Below the pieces are notes generated by a model. That model was not told where the DNA came from and did not search any database. It saw only the letters and a list, made by a program, of their open reading frames with translations. The position numbers and the translations under genes were made by a program. DNA of 64,000 bases, from positions 13,480,980-13,544,979 of the forward strand of contig CM029124.1 in NCBI GenBank assembly GCA_016859345.1. The letters are read 5' to 3'. This document shows positions 10,339-21,689 of the stretch, in pieces (position 1 is the stretch's first letter; every line of letters begins with the position of its first letter). The stretch is from Istiophorus platypterus. Taxonomy: Eukaryota; Chordata; Actinopteri; Istiophoriformes; Istiophoridae.

Positions 10339-11955
10339 TGTTATGTATTGACAGATAGGACATGTGGATACTGCAAAATTCATGAATGCAGCCACTCAAG
10401 GGGAGCTGGATGTGATAGTCAAGTATCTGGCTGATGGTGGGAACCCTAATGTCCATGATGAGGTATGCTCTCTCTTTAAGCACAGATAAATGTGCAACAC
10501 TCCACAAAAAAATAATTTCTACCAATGATTTATTTACATTTTCAAGTTGAAGAGGACAGCACTGCATCGTGCCTCTCTGGAAGGACACACCACAGTTGTC
10601 CGAAGTCTTTTAGAAAAGGGAGCTGATATCAACTTTAAAGATCGAGTAAGAGGCGCATTGCACGTTCGTAAAGATAATGATGAGATTATCTTCACACACT
10701 AAAGCTCAAGCTCCTAGTCACCTGATGTCAGCACTACTAATAGAATGGGGCTCCCCGACTGTGTTTCAGCTGGGCTCCAGGGCCATACACTGGGCCTGCA
10801 GAGGGGGAAGTCTGGGAGTTGTCGAAGCCCTCAAGAGCCACGGTGCTGACATGAACGATAGAGATATGGTGAATGTGCATTTTTATCTGTACCGAGACAA
10901 ATGCCTCTGTGTCTGTGAAGATACTGTTTTACTGATGTGCAGTTGGTCTTGTATGTGTTTGAATGTAGATTTGAAAACAAATAACACAGTCACAGTATTT
11001 GTGTCAATGTCCACACTGCAGCTGCACAGCACTCCTCTGCATGTAGCCACAAGAACAGGCTACACCAACATTGTGGAGTACCTTTTGTCCTGTGGTGCCA
11101 AAATCAACTCCAGGGACAAGGTAGGAAGCAGGTCAAAAGGGTTGCACTTCAGTGTTTCATCATCTCTATAAATAATTTATTTCATTTAAGCATTTTTTCT
11201 ACTCTCAGGAAGGGGACACACCCCTGCACGATGCCGTGCGTCTCAACAGGTACAAGATAGTGAGGCTGCTCATATTTTCAGGAGCTGACACAAAAATAAA
11301 AAATCACGTGAGTTGTTCTTCCTCCTTTTCATATCTAGTCTAGCTGGAAGTTGATTTTAAAGGGAAAAATTTGACATTCTGGGAAATACGTTTCTTACCT
11401 TTTATTCTAGAGAGTTATACCTGTACATTAAATGTGATACTACAGCCAGAAGCCACTGTAGGTTAGATTAACATAGAGACTGGGAACAGAGGGGAACAGC
11501 GAGGAATTCACTAATAAACATGTTATGTCCCTATGTCCCTATGTCGCTTGTCAAAACCCTCCCTCTCCCACCTTGTTTCCTACCGTCTCTACATTGTGAA
11601 ATTAAAGGAAAACACTCCTGTAATATATTTTTATAAGGTTTGCTTTTTTTTAAAAAGAAAAATAAGCTGCAGCCTTATATTTAATGTACAGATATGAGAT
11701 TCGTATAAGAGGTGGAATTTTCTTTTAAATAATACTTATTGAATGATAACAGGAAGTCAGCATACTGTGGCTCATATCTCAACGCTGTACATACATACAT
11801 TATGATCATAAGCAAACAAACTGACAATATTAACTGTGTTACAGGCAGGAGTGACAGCAGTGCAGCAGGTAAAACAATGGCAGTTTGACATCATGGAGAC
11901 CCTGCAGAGGCTGGAGATGCCAGTGGCAATGGGGCTTGTGCCGCCCGCAGAGTGA
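9109..11955 (+). CDS. ankrd2: ANKRD2, muscle ankyrin repeat protein, complete
   Basis: Exons: 9109-9177, 10076-10216, 10355-10462, 10547-10645, 10770-10868, 11022-11120, 11209-11307, 11845-11955 (TGA). Sum 825 bp, 274 residues; every junction is phase 0. Residues 1-70 are a charged N-terminal region (EEREREERTIS-like, then ELCERKKQIMK) and are followed by five ankyrin repeats. Diagnostic runs are RTALHRASLEGHTTVVRSLL, HWACRGGSLGVVEALKSHGA, STPLHVATRTGYTNIVEYLL and EGDTPLHDAVRLNRYKIVRL. The protein belongs to the CARP/ANKRD2/DARP family, which binds titin N2A and shuttles to the nucleus as a stretch-responsive cofactor in muscle. ANKRD1 is the close alternative on sequence alone; position beside MORN4 and HPS1 favours ANKRD2. 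It is shorter than human ANKRD2 and lacks much of the N-terminal coiled-coil part. The first ATG lies directly after an ACAG, so an upstream exon with an earlier start is possible. Confidence 0.85.
9178..10075 (+). other. ankrd2: ANKRD2 intron 1
   Basis: 898 bp, GT-AG, AT-rich. I see no additional exon, though a short alternative exon cannot be excluded. Confidence 0.5.
10300..10338. repeat. (TG)n microsatellite in ANKRD2 intron 2
   Basis: TG repeat with one A interruption, about 39 bp, ending 16 bp before the exon 3 acceptor, so it overlaps the polypyrimidine/branch region of that splice site. Confidence 0.9.
11355..11535 (+). repeat. Interspersed repeat copy (teleost-type) in ANKRD2 intron 7
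   Basis: Phrases such as TGACATTCTGGGAAATACG, ACTACAGCCAGAAGCCAC and ACATAGAGACTGGGAACAGA match, from memory, a high-copy repeat found in many percomorph genomes. I cannot assign a family name. The borders are approximate. Confidence 0.5.
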
Positions 11956-14923
11956 ATAGTGCAGAGTATAAGCCATACATCTGCTCATGCAGTATATTTC
12001 TTCATAATCTCACTTGCTATGTCTATATGTCCCTGGTTCAAAATACATTTTGTAATTCCACTGTAGGGCTGTGTACATCATATTTGAGCATATGCAGTAT
12101 CCTATGGTTAGGAAGCCATGTGATGTGTGCTCACCATCAAAATCTGCCTTTTCAGGGCATGGCTGTTAACCTCTGAGATTAGTCTGAACTCTGACACTGG
12201 AAAATGTCAGCATGGATGTGATGGATTCAAAATGATCTGCTTATCTTAAAGAGATATAAGAATGAGGAAACAAAGCTGCATTCCCCAAACATTTGCTAAG
12301 CTTCGGCTTATTCGCTTTTTAAGAGCTTTATGATCTTGGGAGCACTCTCATGGATAATTCATATATGATTTGTGATGCCTTGGGAAGTTGAATAATATTA
12401 ATAGATGGTGTTGTAGAGAAGTTGTGTTTGATTATGCATCAAGAGGTCCTTGTTTTATCAAGGCGACACACAAGGCCAGAGCACACAGTAGGACTGTGTT
12501 TGAGACGTCAGCTGACGGTAGCAGAGATGGCTGGTATGCCCCCCACTAAAGTCAGGGATTCAAGGGGAGCTCAGCGGACATATTTTCCTTCTGTCATCAG
12601 TGGCTCAAATGTTCCTGAGGGAGGTTGGCCATTCACACTGGGGAAACAAACCTCCTGTTCTCCTGCTCACAATGTAGTTGTGTACATACAGTTAGTCATT
12701 ATACATACAACCATTCGGTCTGTGAGCACATTTTGTTCAACTAATATTGTGCTGCTGCTGTATTTATTTATAATGCAAATGTAAAACACTGTTTCAAAAA
12801 GGCATGCAGTTACAGTCGTCTGTTAAATACCAGTGTGTTCATTGTAGACAAAACATCAGATACATTATCAGCCATGCACATTATTTCCTGTTTCAAGCAA
12901 GGCTTAGTAACTGTCAGGGACTTTAGCGGAGACACATGTCGTGCACAAGACAAGGTTATGCACACTTCATGAAAGTGTTGTCATGTAATATGTCAACCTG
13001 ACCCTAACTGAGGTACTACACTATATTGTCAATGTAACATGGTTAATGTATCAGAAAGAAAAACAGCCCCCTCCCCTTAAATCTGTTAGACTCATACATG
13101 TTTTACAGCTTTAGCTCTGTCTTTGATGATTCCATGTGAACTACAAGCAGTGTGCTGCTGTGCTCGACTGTTGCTGAGGGCTGAGGGGGCATAGAATGAG
13201 AAGGGGGGTGGGGAAACGGGAGGCTTGTGTTTCTTGTTGTGCAGCAGCCAAAAAAACAGAGGAACCTGTTTATCCATGAAACGGTTAAACTTCCTCCTAA
13301 AGCTGCAAGTAGCACACATTTCAGCCTTTGTTGAAACATCAGAAATGGCTGTAAAATCCTGTAGAAATGTAGAACCTTTAATTAATTAATTTATTTTTAA
13401 AAATCAAAAATGTGTTTCTTTTTAAACACAGGGCTTTATTAACCCCATCAACTGTTAACCACCTTAACAAGTAGTTAACAGTGATACGTCCTCAGACCTA
13501 TTCCAGGAAAATAAGCAAACACTATGCAGTAGTTTTCTCTAAGGGCACTCAAAGCAACATTATATTATTACTGAAAAAAAGGTAACCATGGCAATTATAT
13601 TTTCCAAGCAGGTGTAAGTCTGGACAGCCACGCTTTTAAAGCACCGTTTTTTTCAGGTAGGAAATGGATGTGGTATTACACTGAATTCAATTCCACTAAG
13701 GCAGGAGTGTCTAGGCAAAGAAGGCTTGAGCTTGTTGTCTCCTATATAGTGGAAAGGACAAACTATTACATAATTTGAAATATAGCCTATTACACACTTT
13801 GCACATACGGCAAATATTAAAGTATCATTGTACGATTGTAGATGCATGCACTGGTCTGCTTTTTCTATTAACAGTATTCTTTCAGATTGTGCTTTTTAGC
13901 ATGTTGCTGTACCAAAGGGGGGTTTTCAAAGCAAGAAACATTATACACACATAATACGGAGTATTTTTTTTTTCTTCATAGAATATAACAAGAATGAAAA
14001 TCAGTGACTGCAAATAATCCAGGCTGGAGATTTAAGGAATATTTTCAACAGAATCTCACATCAATTCCCTGTTTAATCTTCGGTCCTTTTGTTCTTCTTG
14101 CATGCTCAAGTCCCATGTGGATTTGTCCTCATTGATTTGTCATTATTGTTCAGCTGTAAGAAATACAACATGTTCCAGGCTTTCTCACCTATAATATCAT
14201 TTGATTGTCTTTGGTCAAAGTGCTATGTAAACAACTCTAGACAAGCCAAGTCTACAAATGCTTAGTAAAGGCCTTTTAACACTTAAGTACACTGAATTTA
14301 TCTGTAATCGTAGAGTACCTGTGATTTGCTATAATGTTTAATAAATTCTTAACACCCAAAAATACTCAACCACACCGTCTCAAATAACTCAAGTGATTTT
14401 CTACTCGACCCATCAAAGAATTATCTCTTAATTCTTTTGAAAGGTTGGAACAAAACACAATCAATGGCAATGAATATCTATACATCTCACAGAAAAAAAC
14501 ACAAACATCAGAATTACATATTCTTAAATATATATATGATTCACAAACTTTCATTCAGCTGCCTCAGTTAAGATGTAGGTCCCTAATTTGATGCATTTAA
14601 TTAGGATTATTTATCAAATATGAGGAAATCCAGTCTTCCAGGGATTCAGGTTTGACAGGGGAAAACATGAGAGAATTATCCAACTGAGTTAAACCTCCTC
14701 TCCAATGATTTCCACTGGGAGTGGGAGGTTTATTGAAGGGAGGAGAGCTGCTGGACTTGTGAGTGATGGGAGTTGAAATTCAGCACCAGCCTAGCAACTT
14801 ATCTCTCAGAGTGAAGGCAATCTTCAAGCAGACCTCAAATTCATTAGGCTCACAAGACACCTTAGGAAACATGATGCAGAGGAGAAGAGAATGAAAGGGC
14901 AATGTGCGTCATTTGATTTTCAG

Positions 14924-15003
14924 ATGGACGCCCTTGAACTGTACTCTTACACCAAAATGTTTTTTAAGGCAAATGTGAATATGGATCTTCTAAAAGGAGA
15001 CAC
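14924..15003 (+). other. Orphan exon-like sequence beginning with ATG
   Basis: An 80 bp open segment flanked by an acceptor-like TTTGATTTTCAG and a strong donor GACAC|GTAAGTG. It starts with ATG and reads MDALELYSYTKMFF and on to LLKGD without a stop. I do not recognise the peptide and found no following exon with matching phase. It may be the first coding exon of an unrecognised gene, a non-coding RNA exon, or chance. Confidence 0.25.
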
Positions 15004-16117
15004 GTAAGTGACAAAATGCATTTCTTGAATAATAAAGTTTGCTGCAGCACTGTAATTGAGATGAGATTTTAAAGGTGCCTTGGGGAATGTATCTGTAAAC
15101 AAATGTTATGTTTGTATTCACTTTGTGTATCTTTGAGGCCTGAGAAATGTGCTCAATGCATTTCCTTACTGTTCAAACATTTGTAAAGCAAATTTTGTCA
15201 AATCCTGCATTGTTTAGATCCCTGCCTGCTAGCTTGCAGTCTTCTTTGTCTCTGGCTTTGTGGATGTATCGCTGTGCTTCTTTGGTCATAGTCACCACCA
15301 ACTGTCCAGCAGCAAAACAGCGTGAAAATATTGGCAAGACTGTGTGTCATGTTGCCCATATGCTTGCGCACATGCATGTGCATCCTCATGCCTGTACATT
15401 ATACAAACAAAATGGGGACCCATTTGTAAAAACATTGCTCCACAGAGCTACCAGTGGTCAAAAACTCCACAGGGTACTCTGTTGTAATGGCTTGCAGCAT
15501 TTTTAAGTGTTATCTAATTAGTAGCTAAAGTCTTCAACATACAGACTTACTTTACACTTCCTCCTAAAGCAGGAGAAAAAAATCTCTTTAAATTACCAAA
15601 TATGCAGAAACATGGTAAGAAGAAGCCTCCTCTATTTGATGTATGAAAGCTAGCTGTTGTAAAACACAAAGACACTGTTTATGAGTTCAAGAATCAGAAC
15701 AAGAGAAGAACAGCATCATTTGCTGCATACCTGACTTGTGACGTTAAAGGTGTGCTTCATGGTGTTGTGCACAGGGTCTGGAATTAACACCCCCCCTCAA
15801 GCATCAACTGTGGGTAGATTTTCTGTTGGCGAGTAAATCTCAGAGGAATACGGCCACATTGGCAGGTTATGTTTGTACCAAAATACTGATAAAAAACGAT
15901 CCTGAGAGACTCTATCGCATTATGTTGTACTTGTGCTCTGGTTCTGTCCTCTATCTATGTCGGGGTTTGACCAAACACACCCACACACACACGTGCTCGC
16001 GCATACACATGCATTCTGTGCAGACCCCTCCCTTCCCGCCTTTCCCTTAGCAGAATGCAGGTAACCTAGGTAACGTTTCTGAGGTAACTCATTTGGTGCC
16101 AGTTGACTACTAGCTGT

Positions 16118-16118
<1 letters not shown>

Positions 16119-16165
<47 letters not shown>
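16119..16165. repeat. (AG)n microsatellite
   Basis: About 23 uninterrupted AG units between ANKRD2 and MORN4. Confidence 0.95.
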
Positions 16166-16169
<4 letters not shown>

Positions 16170-16991
16170 GGAGCACATATGATAGTAGTATAGTGTAATA
16201 GGCCTATAATAGATCAGTGTTCAGAAACCTCTTAGATGACAATCTGCCAAACATTGCTGCTGATTCTGGCTTTGAGGAGAAAGATTAGTTAAATAGACAG
16301 ATAACGTTAACCTAGCTAGCTAGATACCGGTATATATATATATAGATATGGATATATAGATATAAATAAATAAATTAAAGTAATGTAGGGATATTTAGAA
16401 GGAGTAAGCCAACCTTTAAAAAGAAAAAGAGAAAGTTCTGTGAGGGATGGAGGATTGGAGATGAGGGTGAATGACGCTGGCTACAGTACAATGCAGAGGT
16501 GATGATTATGAGTTTTCTGCATGTTTGCAGTTTACCAAAGGCAAAAACAGAAACAACTTGTTTTTCGTCATTAATAAAACCAAGAAAATGGAGAATATCT
16601 GTGACCATGAACAAAGCAAGTGTCGCATTTGACGGCATGTCTATGTCCCGGGCTCAGTCATGGCAAAAATGTCATTTTTTCATTTTGGCCGGAAAAAAAA
16701 TATGTTTGGATTTTTCTCATTTACCAGCCACCTCGGCTGGTGAGTCAAAAAGTTAGTTTTGGACCCTGGTTGAGCATAAGTCAGTAATGCAGAAACCCAT
16801 TGTTCGGTTAAATTGCATGTGCATTCCAAGCTACTGTGAGGACGAAGCAAGGAAGATGCAGAGAAAAAAAGTGGTGGTGAAGAAAGAGAGAAAGACACAG
16901 ACAGAAGAGCTGGAGGGGGGTATACATATATACATCCCTGAGGCTCTTCTAGAAAGTGCCAGAACCCTGTCTCCTTCAGGTTCCATGACAG

Positions 16992-19228
16992 TCAAAGTGC
17001 CAGACTGCGAGCACTGGAGGCTGAAGCCTGCGCACGCTGCACCACTCCCGGACACTTTTCTCTCTTCTGCAGCTTGTGGTTTTGAAACAAGCCTTCGTTT
17101 CGTGGGACACCATGAGCTCCATCTGGGAAAGTCAGTAGCCCTGGGGGCAAAGACACAGGACACTGTGACCAACCACGGAGAGATAATATTGACATCCAGG
17201 TAGAAAAACTGTTCCAGTGGTCTAACCCACTTACCATATCCCTCAACACATCCGTCTTTGAATTCTCCTTCAAACCTCATGCCGTCGTATCGACTAAAGA
17301 CTCCTGCACCTTGAAACTTGCCGTGTGCAAATTCTCCTTCGTACCTGATGCGGTGAAGAGAGAGCAGGGTTACATTTGCAACTTTTGGTTGAGGACAGAA
17401 CTTGGTTCCCCTTTTTTCTTACTCTTGCTCACACACCTGGATCCATCTGTAAAGAGCAGTACACCAGAGCCATGGAAGAGTCCGTTCTCAAACTGGCCAG
17501 TGTAGCAGGTTCCATCCTGAAACTTGAGCTGACCAACACCATGCCTCCGACCTGGGAAGTCACACACCAGCAGAATGAATAATGGCTCAAACTTAAAACA
17601 GATGATGGAAATCAGAAAATCCCAATCTCAGTTCAATGAGATCTCAATACCATTTGCAGATTCATATTTTATCTACATGGGTGAATCCATGCCTCATCTA
17701 ACCACTTAACATCTTAAAGATTATGATTTTGTAATAGTGTATAACACACTGTAAGGGCTGACCAACTTAGCACGCAGTCATTTTGACATTTGAACTTGCA
17801 ATGCAGCTCAAGGTTTTATATATACTTGGTATTGTAGAGGCACTACATAATGTATGTCACATGAATCAGAGCATGCTCAAATTCAAATACCCCCCCCCCC
17901 CCACCGCCCACCAGTACCACCCCACCCCCTCTGTCAGTTAAAGGTTTACTATTGAATTAGGAGTCCCATCTGCCTCCTGTGCGTTGGGAATTACAGCACT
18001 CTAATCCTGCAGATTTTTTACCAGGGATTTCTACTTTAGGATCCAGACTGTTAAAAACAGTCAAGGAATGTACTTGCATTCCCCCCCAGTAGCCTTGATC
18101 CACTACTGTAGCTTAAAATCATGTGAGAGGGCACACATCTACATGTTTCTGGGCAACTGCTACAGCTGGCTTACACTCTGCAAACTATAAAAAATGTGCA
18201 AAGATATCTTTGCAAGGTGAAGGAAAACACTAGTTAAAGTGGCATGGATGGCGTTTGCATTTTGCCTAAAAACAGACGAAAACCTGATGCTAAGACAAAA
18301 TCCCCCCCCCTCGACAGAGGACTCTCTAAGATTTCCCAAATAAGTCCAAAGTCTAATCCAGAAGATTTGACAAAGCCAGAGCTGGTAAATCTGGCTCTGT
18401 TCGTCATGAGTTGCCAATGCTAGCTAATTGGGATTTAACTAAATAGCTTGAGCTTGCATGTCACTAGCATCACTGTACTTGTGTGCGTGTGTGTCTTTTT
18501 GTGTGAGTAAGAAAGAGAGAGAGAAAGAGAGAGAGTTAAAACAGTGAGAGCATCAACATCTTTTTTTCCACATATGAACATTTTGACAAGATAGTTCCTC
18601 ACGATATATACAGAGACTACTAAATAGTACTGTTTCATGCCAGTTGTCAGTTTCCTTAGTAGTAGCTTTATTCAACATGGTCTCAATTTACCTGCATGTG
18701 TACATGGAACCATGTTTGAATTATAGAAATATACTGTATGAGCTGAGCTGAACTTGTGTACAGGTATACATAAAAGGAATATTCCCTTTACAAAGTAAAA
18801 ATGTGTGCTAGGGAAGCGTGCCAAAATAATGTTCACCAGCACCTATTACTATTAACATTTTGGTGGAATATAGGTAATGTGTTTTTGCAGTTGGTTACCT
18901 ACATACAAAAACATAAAAAACTAACAGGTTACGTGCTAAATCCAGACTTTCTGTAACAATCACTGAATACATTTTCCCTGTCTGTCAGAGTCTCACCGTT
19001 CCTTCTCATTCGGCTGACAGGACGCTGATGTGTTGAAAACATGCTATGAGGACTAGATGTAACGCAAAGCAGGTACAAGTGAAATTTTGTCTCATCTATT
19101 TAGTTAAGTTGGTGGTGCTTGCACATGAATGTTATTTAAACTGACTGCAAGAACGTCTTGCCTTCTTTCCACTCGCCATGGTACTCCTCCCCACTGGCGT
19201 AGGTGAAAGATCCTCTGGTCAGAGTCAT
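16992..19228 (-). CDS. morn4: MORN4 (retinophilin), complete
   Basis: Exons in transcript order: 19228-19162, 17551-17437, 17344-17235, 17140-16992 (TGA). Sum 441 bp, 146 residues, the same length as the human protein as I recall it. It begins MTLTRGSFTYASGEEYHGEW and carries MORN repeats with the G-x-G-x-x-x-F/Y pattern: RRHGVGQLKFQDG, FHGSGVLLFTDGSRYEGEF, FQGAGVFSRYDGMRFEGEF and VEGYGLLTFPDG. The conserved tail includes HGVPRNEGLF and REKCPGVVQRAQ. MORN4 is a small MORN-repeat protein that binds class III myosins in photoreceptors and stereocilia/filopodia and promotes axon degeneration downstream of SARM signalling. The first coding intron has a GC donor (GAAG|GCAAG) with a normal AG acceptor; the other two are GT-AG. 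An acceptor just upstream of the ATG implies a 5' non-coding exon. Confidence 0.93.
17552..19161 (-). other. morn4: GC-AG intron of MORN4
   Basis: 1610 bp. The frame requires GAA-G|GT-CGG (E-G-R-R-H-G), which is met only by a donor reading GCAAGA. The flanking AAG|GCAAGA fits the strict consensus typical of GC donors. A C-rich run (17890-17901) and an AG/CT-rich stretch near 18490-18535 lie inside; no other exon is seen. Confidence 0.8.
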
Positions 19229-19243
19229 GGCAGCCCTGTTTTC

Positions 19244-19285
<42 letters not shown>
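19244..19285. repeat. (CA)n microsatellite upstream of MORN4 start
   Basis: About 21 CA units. On the minus strand it is a TG run ending 10 bases before the acceptor (TTGAAAACAG) that precedes the MORN4 start-codon exon. Confidence 0.9.
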
Positions 19286-19286
<1 letters not shown>

Positions 19287-19899
19287 TAGGCTCACCATCA
19301 TTCAGCCTCACCTGAAGCAATACTGGATTTCTTTCCTTACACAACCACCAAACACCATGAATGAATTAGTCTGAGTATTTTTTTTTTTCCAGGACATGCA
19401 GCTTTCACAATGAACTAGCTGAAGCGGGTTTCCCCTGACTTCAGATTTTTAAACAGTTGTGGCAAATAGCTTTGGTGTAGGTGCATTTTACTGTAGTTGA
19501 ACATTAAACGTGGGTCGGGTCAAAGGATAAAGGCGAGACCGGATCCTTCAACTGTCAGCCAAAGAAAGTCTATTTTAATGCCTAGTCTGGTTCGGTGGTG
19601 GGGATGTTGGTGTAAAACCACTTTAAAACGCACACTTGGGCGGATGGACTGTAAAACGTGGCTGTAGCATGACTGCAGACGTAAACAGAAGCTCATCGCA
19701 TGGTGACAGTTTTGAAAACGCTGTTCGGTATAAGACCAGCTTTAAAACAAATGGCAGTGCGTTGCAGGATGGCAAGTCGGGTGTACTTTTACCCGGTGCG
19801 TTCGCCAATCGCATAAATAATCAATCAGCTCCCACCGAGACTAAAACCTCACTGTACATATCCAACTTAGCACGTTGATGTTTCGTTTCAGTGCAGCCT

Positions 19900-20240
19900 C
19901 CACACACACGTTGTTGCAGAGGCTGTCGCTTGTAATGACAAGCCCGTGGAAACTGATTGTGCCCTATAGCGACGCAATTACAGGGGGGGGTGCGGCTACG
20001 CCTATTAACGCTGTCATTTACCTGGACGCTCAGTTCCTCGTCTCTGGAGCGTGGACGCCGCCGTACCCGAGCTGAGCGGCGTATAAATAAGAAAACACCG
20101 GCCGGGGGACCGTGCGCCACGTTTACGTGCACCTCGTACGCGCCGACATCCACGGCGCAGACTCTTAACGAGTTAATCTTAAGCGCCGGCTCGGTGCACA
20201 GGCGATCGCAAGCCCCGTGGGCGAATGCCTCTGAATGGCC
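19900..20240. promoter_or_regulatory. CpG-rich region, probable MORN4 promoter
   Basis: CpG density rises sharply against the AT-rich surroundings and coincides with the putative non-coding first exon of MORN4. A GTATAAATAA motif lies near 20080 on the plus strand, the wrong orientation for MORN4. Confidence 0.5.
20022..20180 (-). other. morn4: Putative 5' non-coding exon of MORN4
   Basis: On the minus strand a donor GCGTCCAG|GTAAATG ends the exon at 20022, within a CpG-rich block. The upstream end (transcription start) is not determined and 20180 is a guess. It would splice to the acceptor just before the ATG at 19228. Confidence 0.4.
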
Positions 20241-21059
20241 GCTGTTTTATTTTAGAAATTGGGAGGCGGGGTGGTTTAACAGCGGCTACGTGGGGAAAAA
20301 AAATGTCTTGCGAAATGTCTTCTTATATAATAAAATAAAAGCATCACGTTGTTCGACTTGCTTCGCATGGTCTTCTGATTCCAGAAGGACGTAGGTTTTA
20401 TAGCAGGCCACCTCCTCTCTGACACCCCTTGTTTACTTCTGTTTCTGTCGTGTTTCGTGTTGACTTCACGGCCCTCCTCAGCTCAGGAGTGTAGTAACTC
20501 TGACGGCACTTTAAGGCAGCATTTACAACAGCATCATTGCGGCCTGACCGCCGCGCTGTTTCATTGCGTGTCTGTTGTTGACTCTCATTGAAAACTTTCT
20601 CTGATTGGCCTAGAGTGCTTAAGAGCACAAACACACACACACAGAATTATAAAATGCCCTGGGGCATTTTCTGAGGCTCCTAGAGGCTCTCAACACTACC
20701 TCTAGCAGGTTACATATATAATGTGTAGGCCATGACTATAAATAAAATGTGTGATGATTAATAATGTCCAATATATATGCATGATATCGATATTATTATT
20801 ATTATTACCATTATTATTATCATTGGTGTTGGCGTTGAGGATTCTGCTAATGCATAAGCCTAAACGTGTTCTTCCATTCAAACAAGATTACATTTTAAGT
20901 CAGACAGAAACTCTCAAATAGCATGGCGACACCCAGGTTAGTATTTACTTTACTTTGCCTAAGCAGGCTACTATAGAGCGTTCCTCTTCCTTAAAAAAAA
21001 AAAAATCCAATTAAGGCACCAGTATTCTTCATCATAAATGTCAAATGGTCAAGAGGCTT

Positions 21060-21410
21060 CATAACACCCTTATCCCATACATTTATGTTGAAATTTACCG
21101 TGGTCATCTTTTTGGTTTAGCATGTTAGCATGCCAACACTTGCCAGCCAGCCTAAAACGCAAAGTACAGCTGAGGCCGATGGGAATGCAATGGTTATATA
21201 GTGTGTATTAATTAGCCAACTTAATGGTCAATTTAATTTTTGACATGATTGAGGTGAGAGCTTGAGTGAGAGGTCAACAAAGCGAGTCATGGCAATCCAC
21301 CCAAACACTTGGACAGACATTTCCCTCAAAAGGGAGGATACACACTCTGGGGACCATGAATGCCCGTGCAGAATTTTAGTGCAATCCGTCCAGCGGTTGC
21401 TATAAAGAGG
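21060..21410 (+). repeat. Interspersed repeat copy (teleost-type)
   Basis: The run GTTTAGCATGTTAGCATGCC, AAAGTACAGCTGAGGCCGATG, TGGCAATCCACCCAAACACTT and GGACCATGAATGCCCGTGCA follow one another in the order of a common fish repeat I recognise by these phrases. A second, inverted and shorter copy lies at about 23340-23510. I do not know the family name. Confidence 0.55.
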
Positions 21411-21490
21411 CCAAGCAGAAAGGATCAGTTAAAAAATTCAGGATCTACCCGAGGATCATTGATATCAGTTTAATTTAGGCAAGTATTCAA

Positions 21491-21580
21491 ATTACCGACC
21501 CTGGCCCCGGGGGGTCTGGGGTTCCAGGTGCATTGTTGATTAGGACCCCGGCCCAAAAAATAATGTTCTCGGTCGGTAAT
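21491..21580. repeat. 90 bp unit with terminal inverted repeats
   Basis: ATTACCGACC at 21491-21500 is exactly reverse-complementary to GGTCGGTAAT at 21571-21580. The interior is unusually GC-rich near both arms (GGCCCCGGGGGGTCTGGGG and GGACCCCGGCC), so a long imperfect hairpin can form. It may be a tiny MITE or a structured promoter-proximal element. Confidence 0.5.
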
Positions 21581-21689
21581 CTAGCCAATCCCGTGCTGCA
21601 CGGTTACTGATCTTTTTTTAAGTGTAAACTACATTTTATTTTATAAACACTGCAAAAAATAAAAAAGGGCAGACACCTTTGCCCCATAT

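Larger units (their letters stand above)
11956..16991. other. ANKRD2 3' flank and MORN4 3' flank
   Basis: Five kilobases without a gene I can support. It should include the ANKRD2 3' UTR on the left and the MORN4 3' UTR on the right. The human order has HOGA1 near here; no HOGA1 homology is visible. Longer open frames (for example 12422-12784) show no family likeness. An exon-like sequence at 14924-15003 and an AG microsatellite at 16119-16165 are listed separately. Confidence 0.5.

Noticed and set aside
12422..12784. 120-codon plus-strand open frame after ANKRD2
   Set aside because: No recognisable family, no splice or promoter context, and composition like its non-coding surroundings.
16787..17203. 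138-codon plus-strand open frame
   Set aside because: It is the antisense shadow of MORN4 exons.
20078..20090. GTATAAATAA as a plus-strand TATA box
   Set aside because: No plus-strand gene starts nearby; LCOR begins about 1.9 kb further on in its own CpG island.
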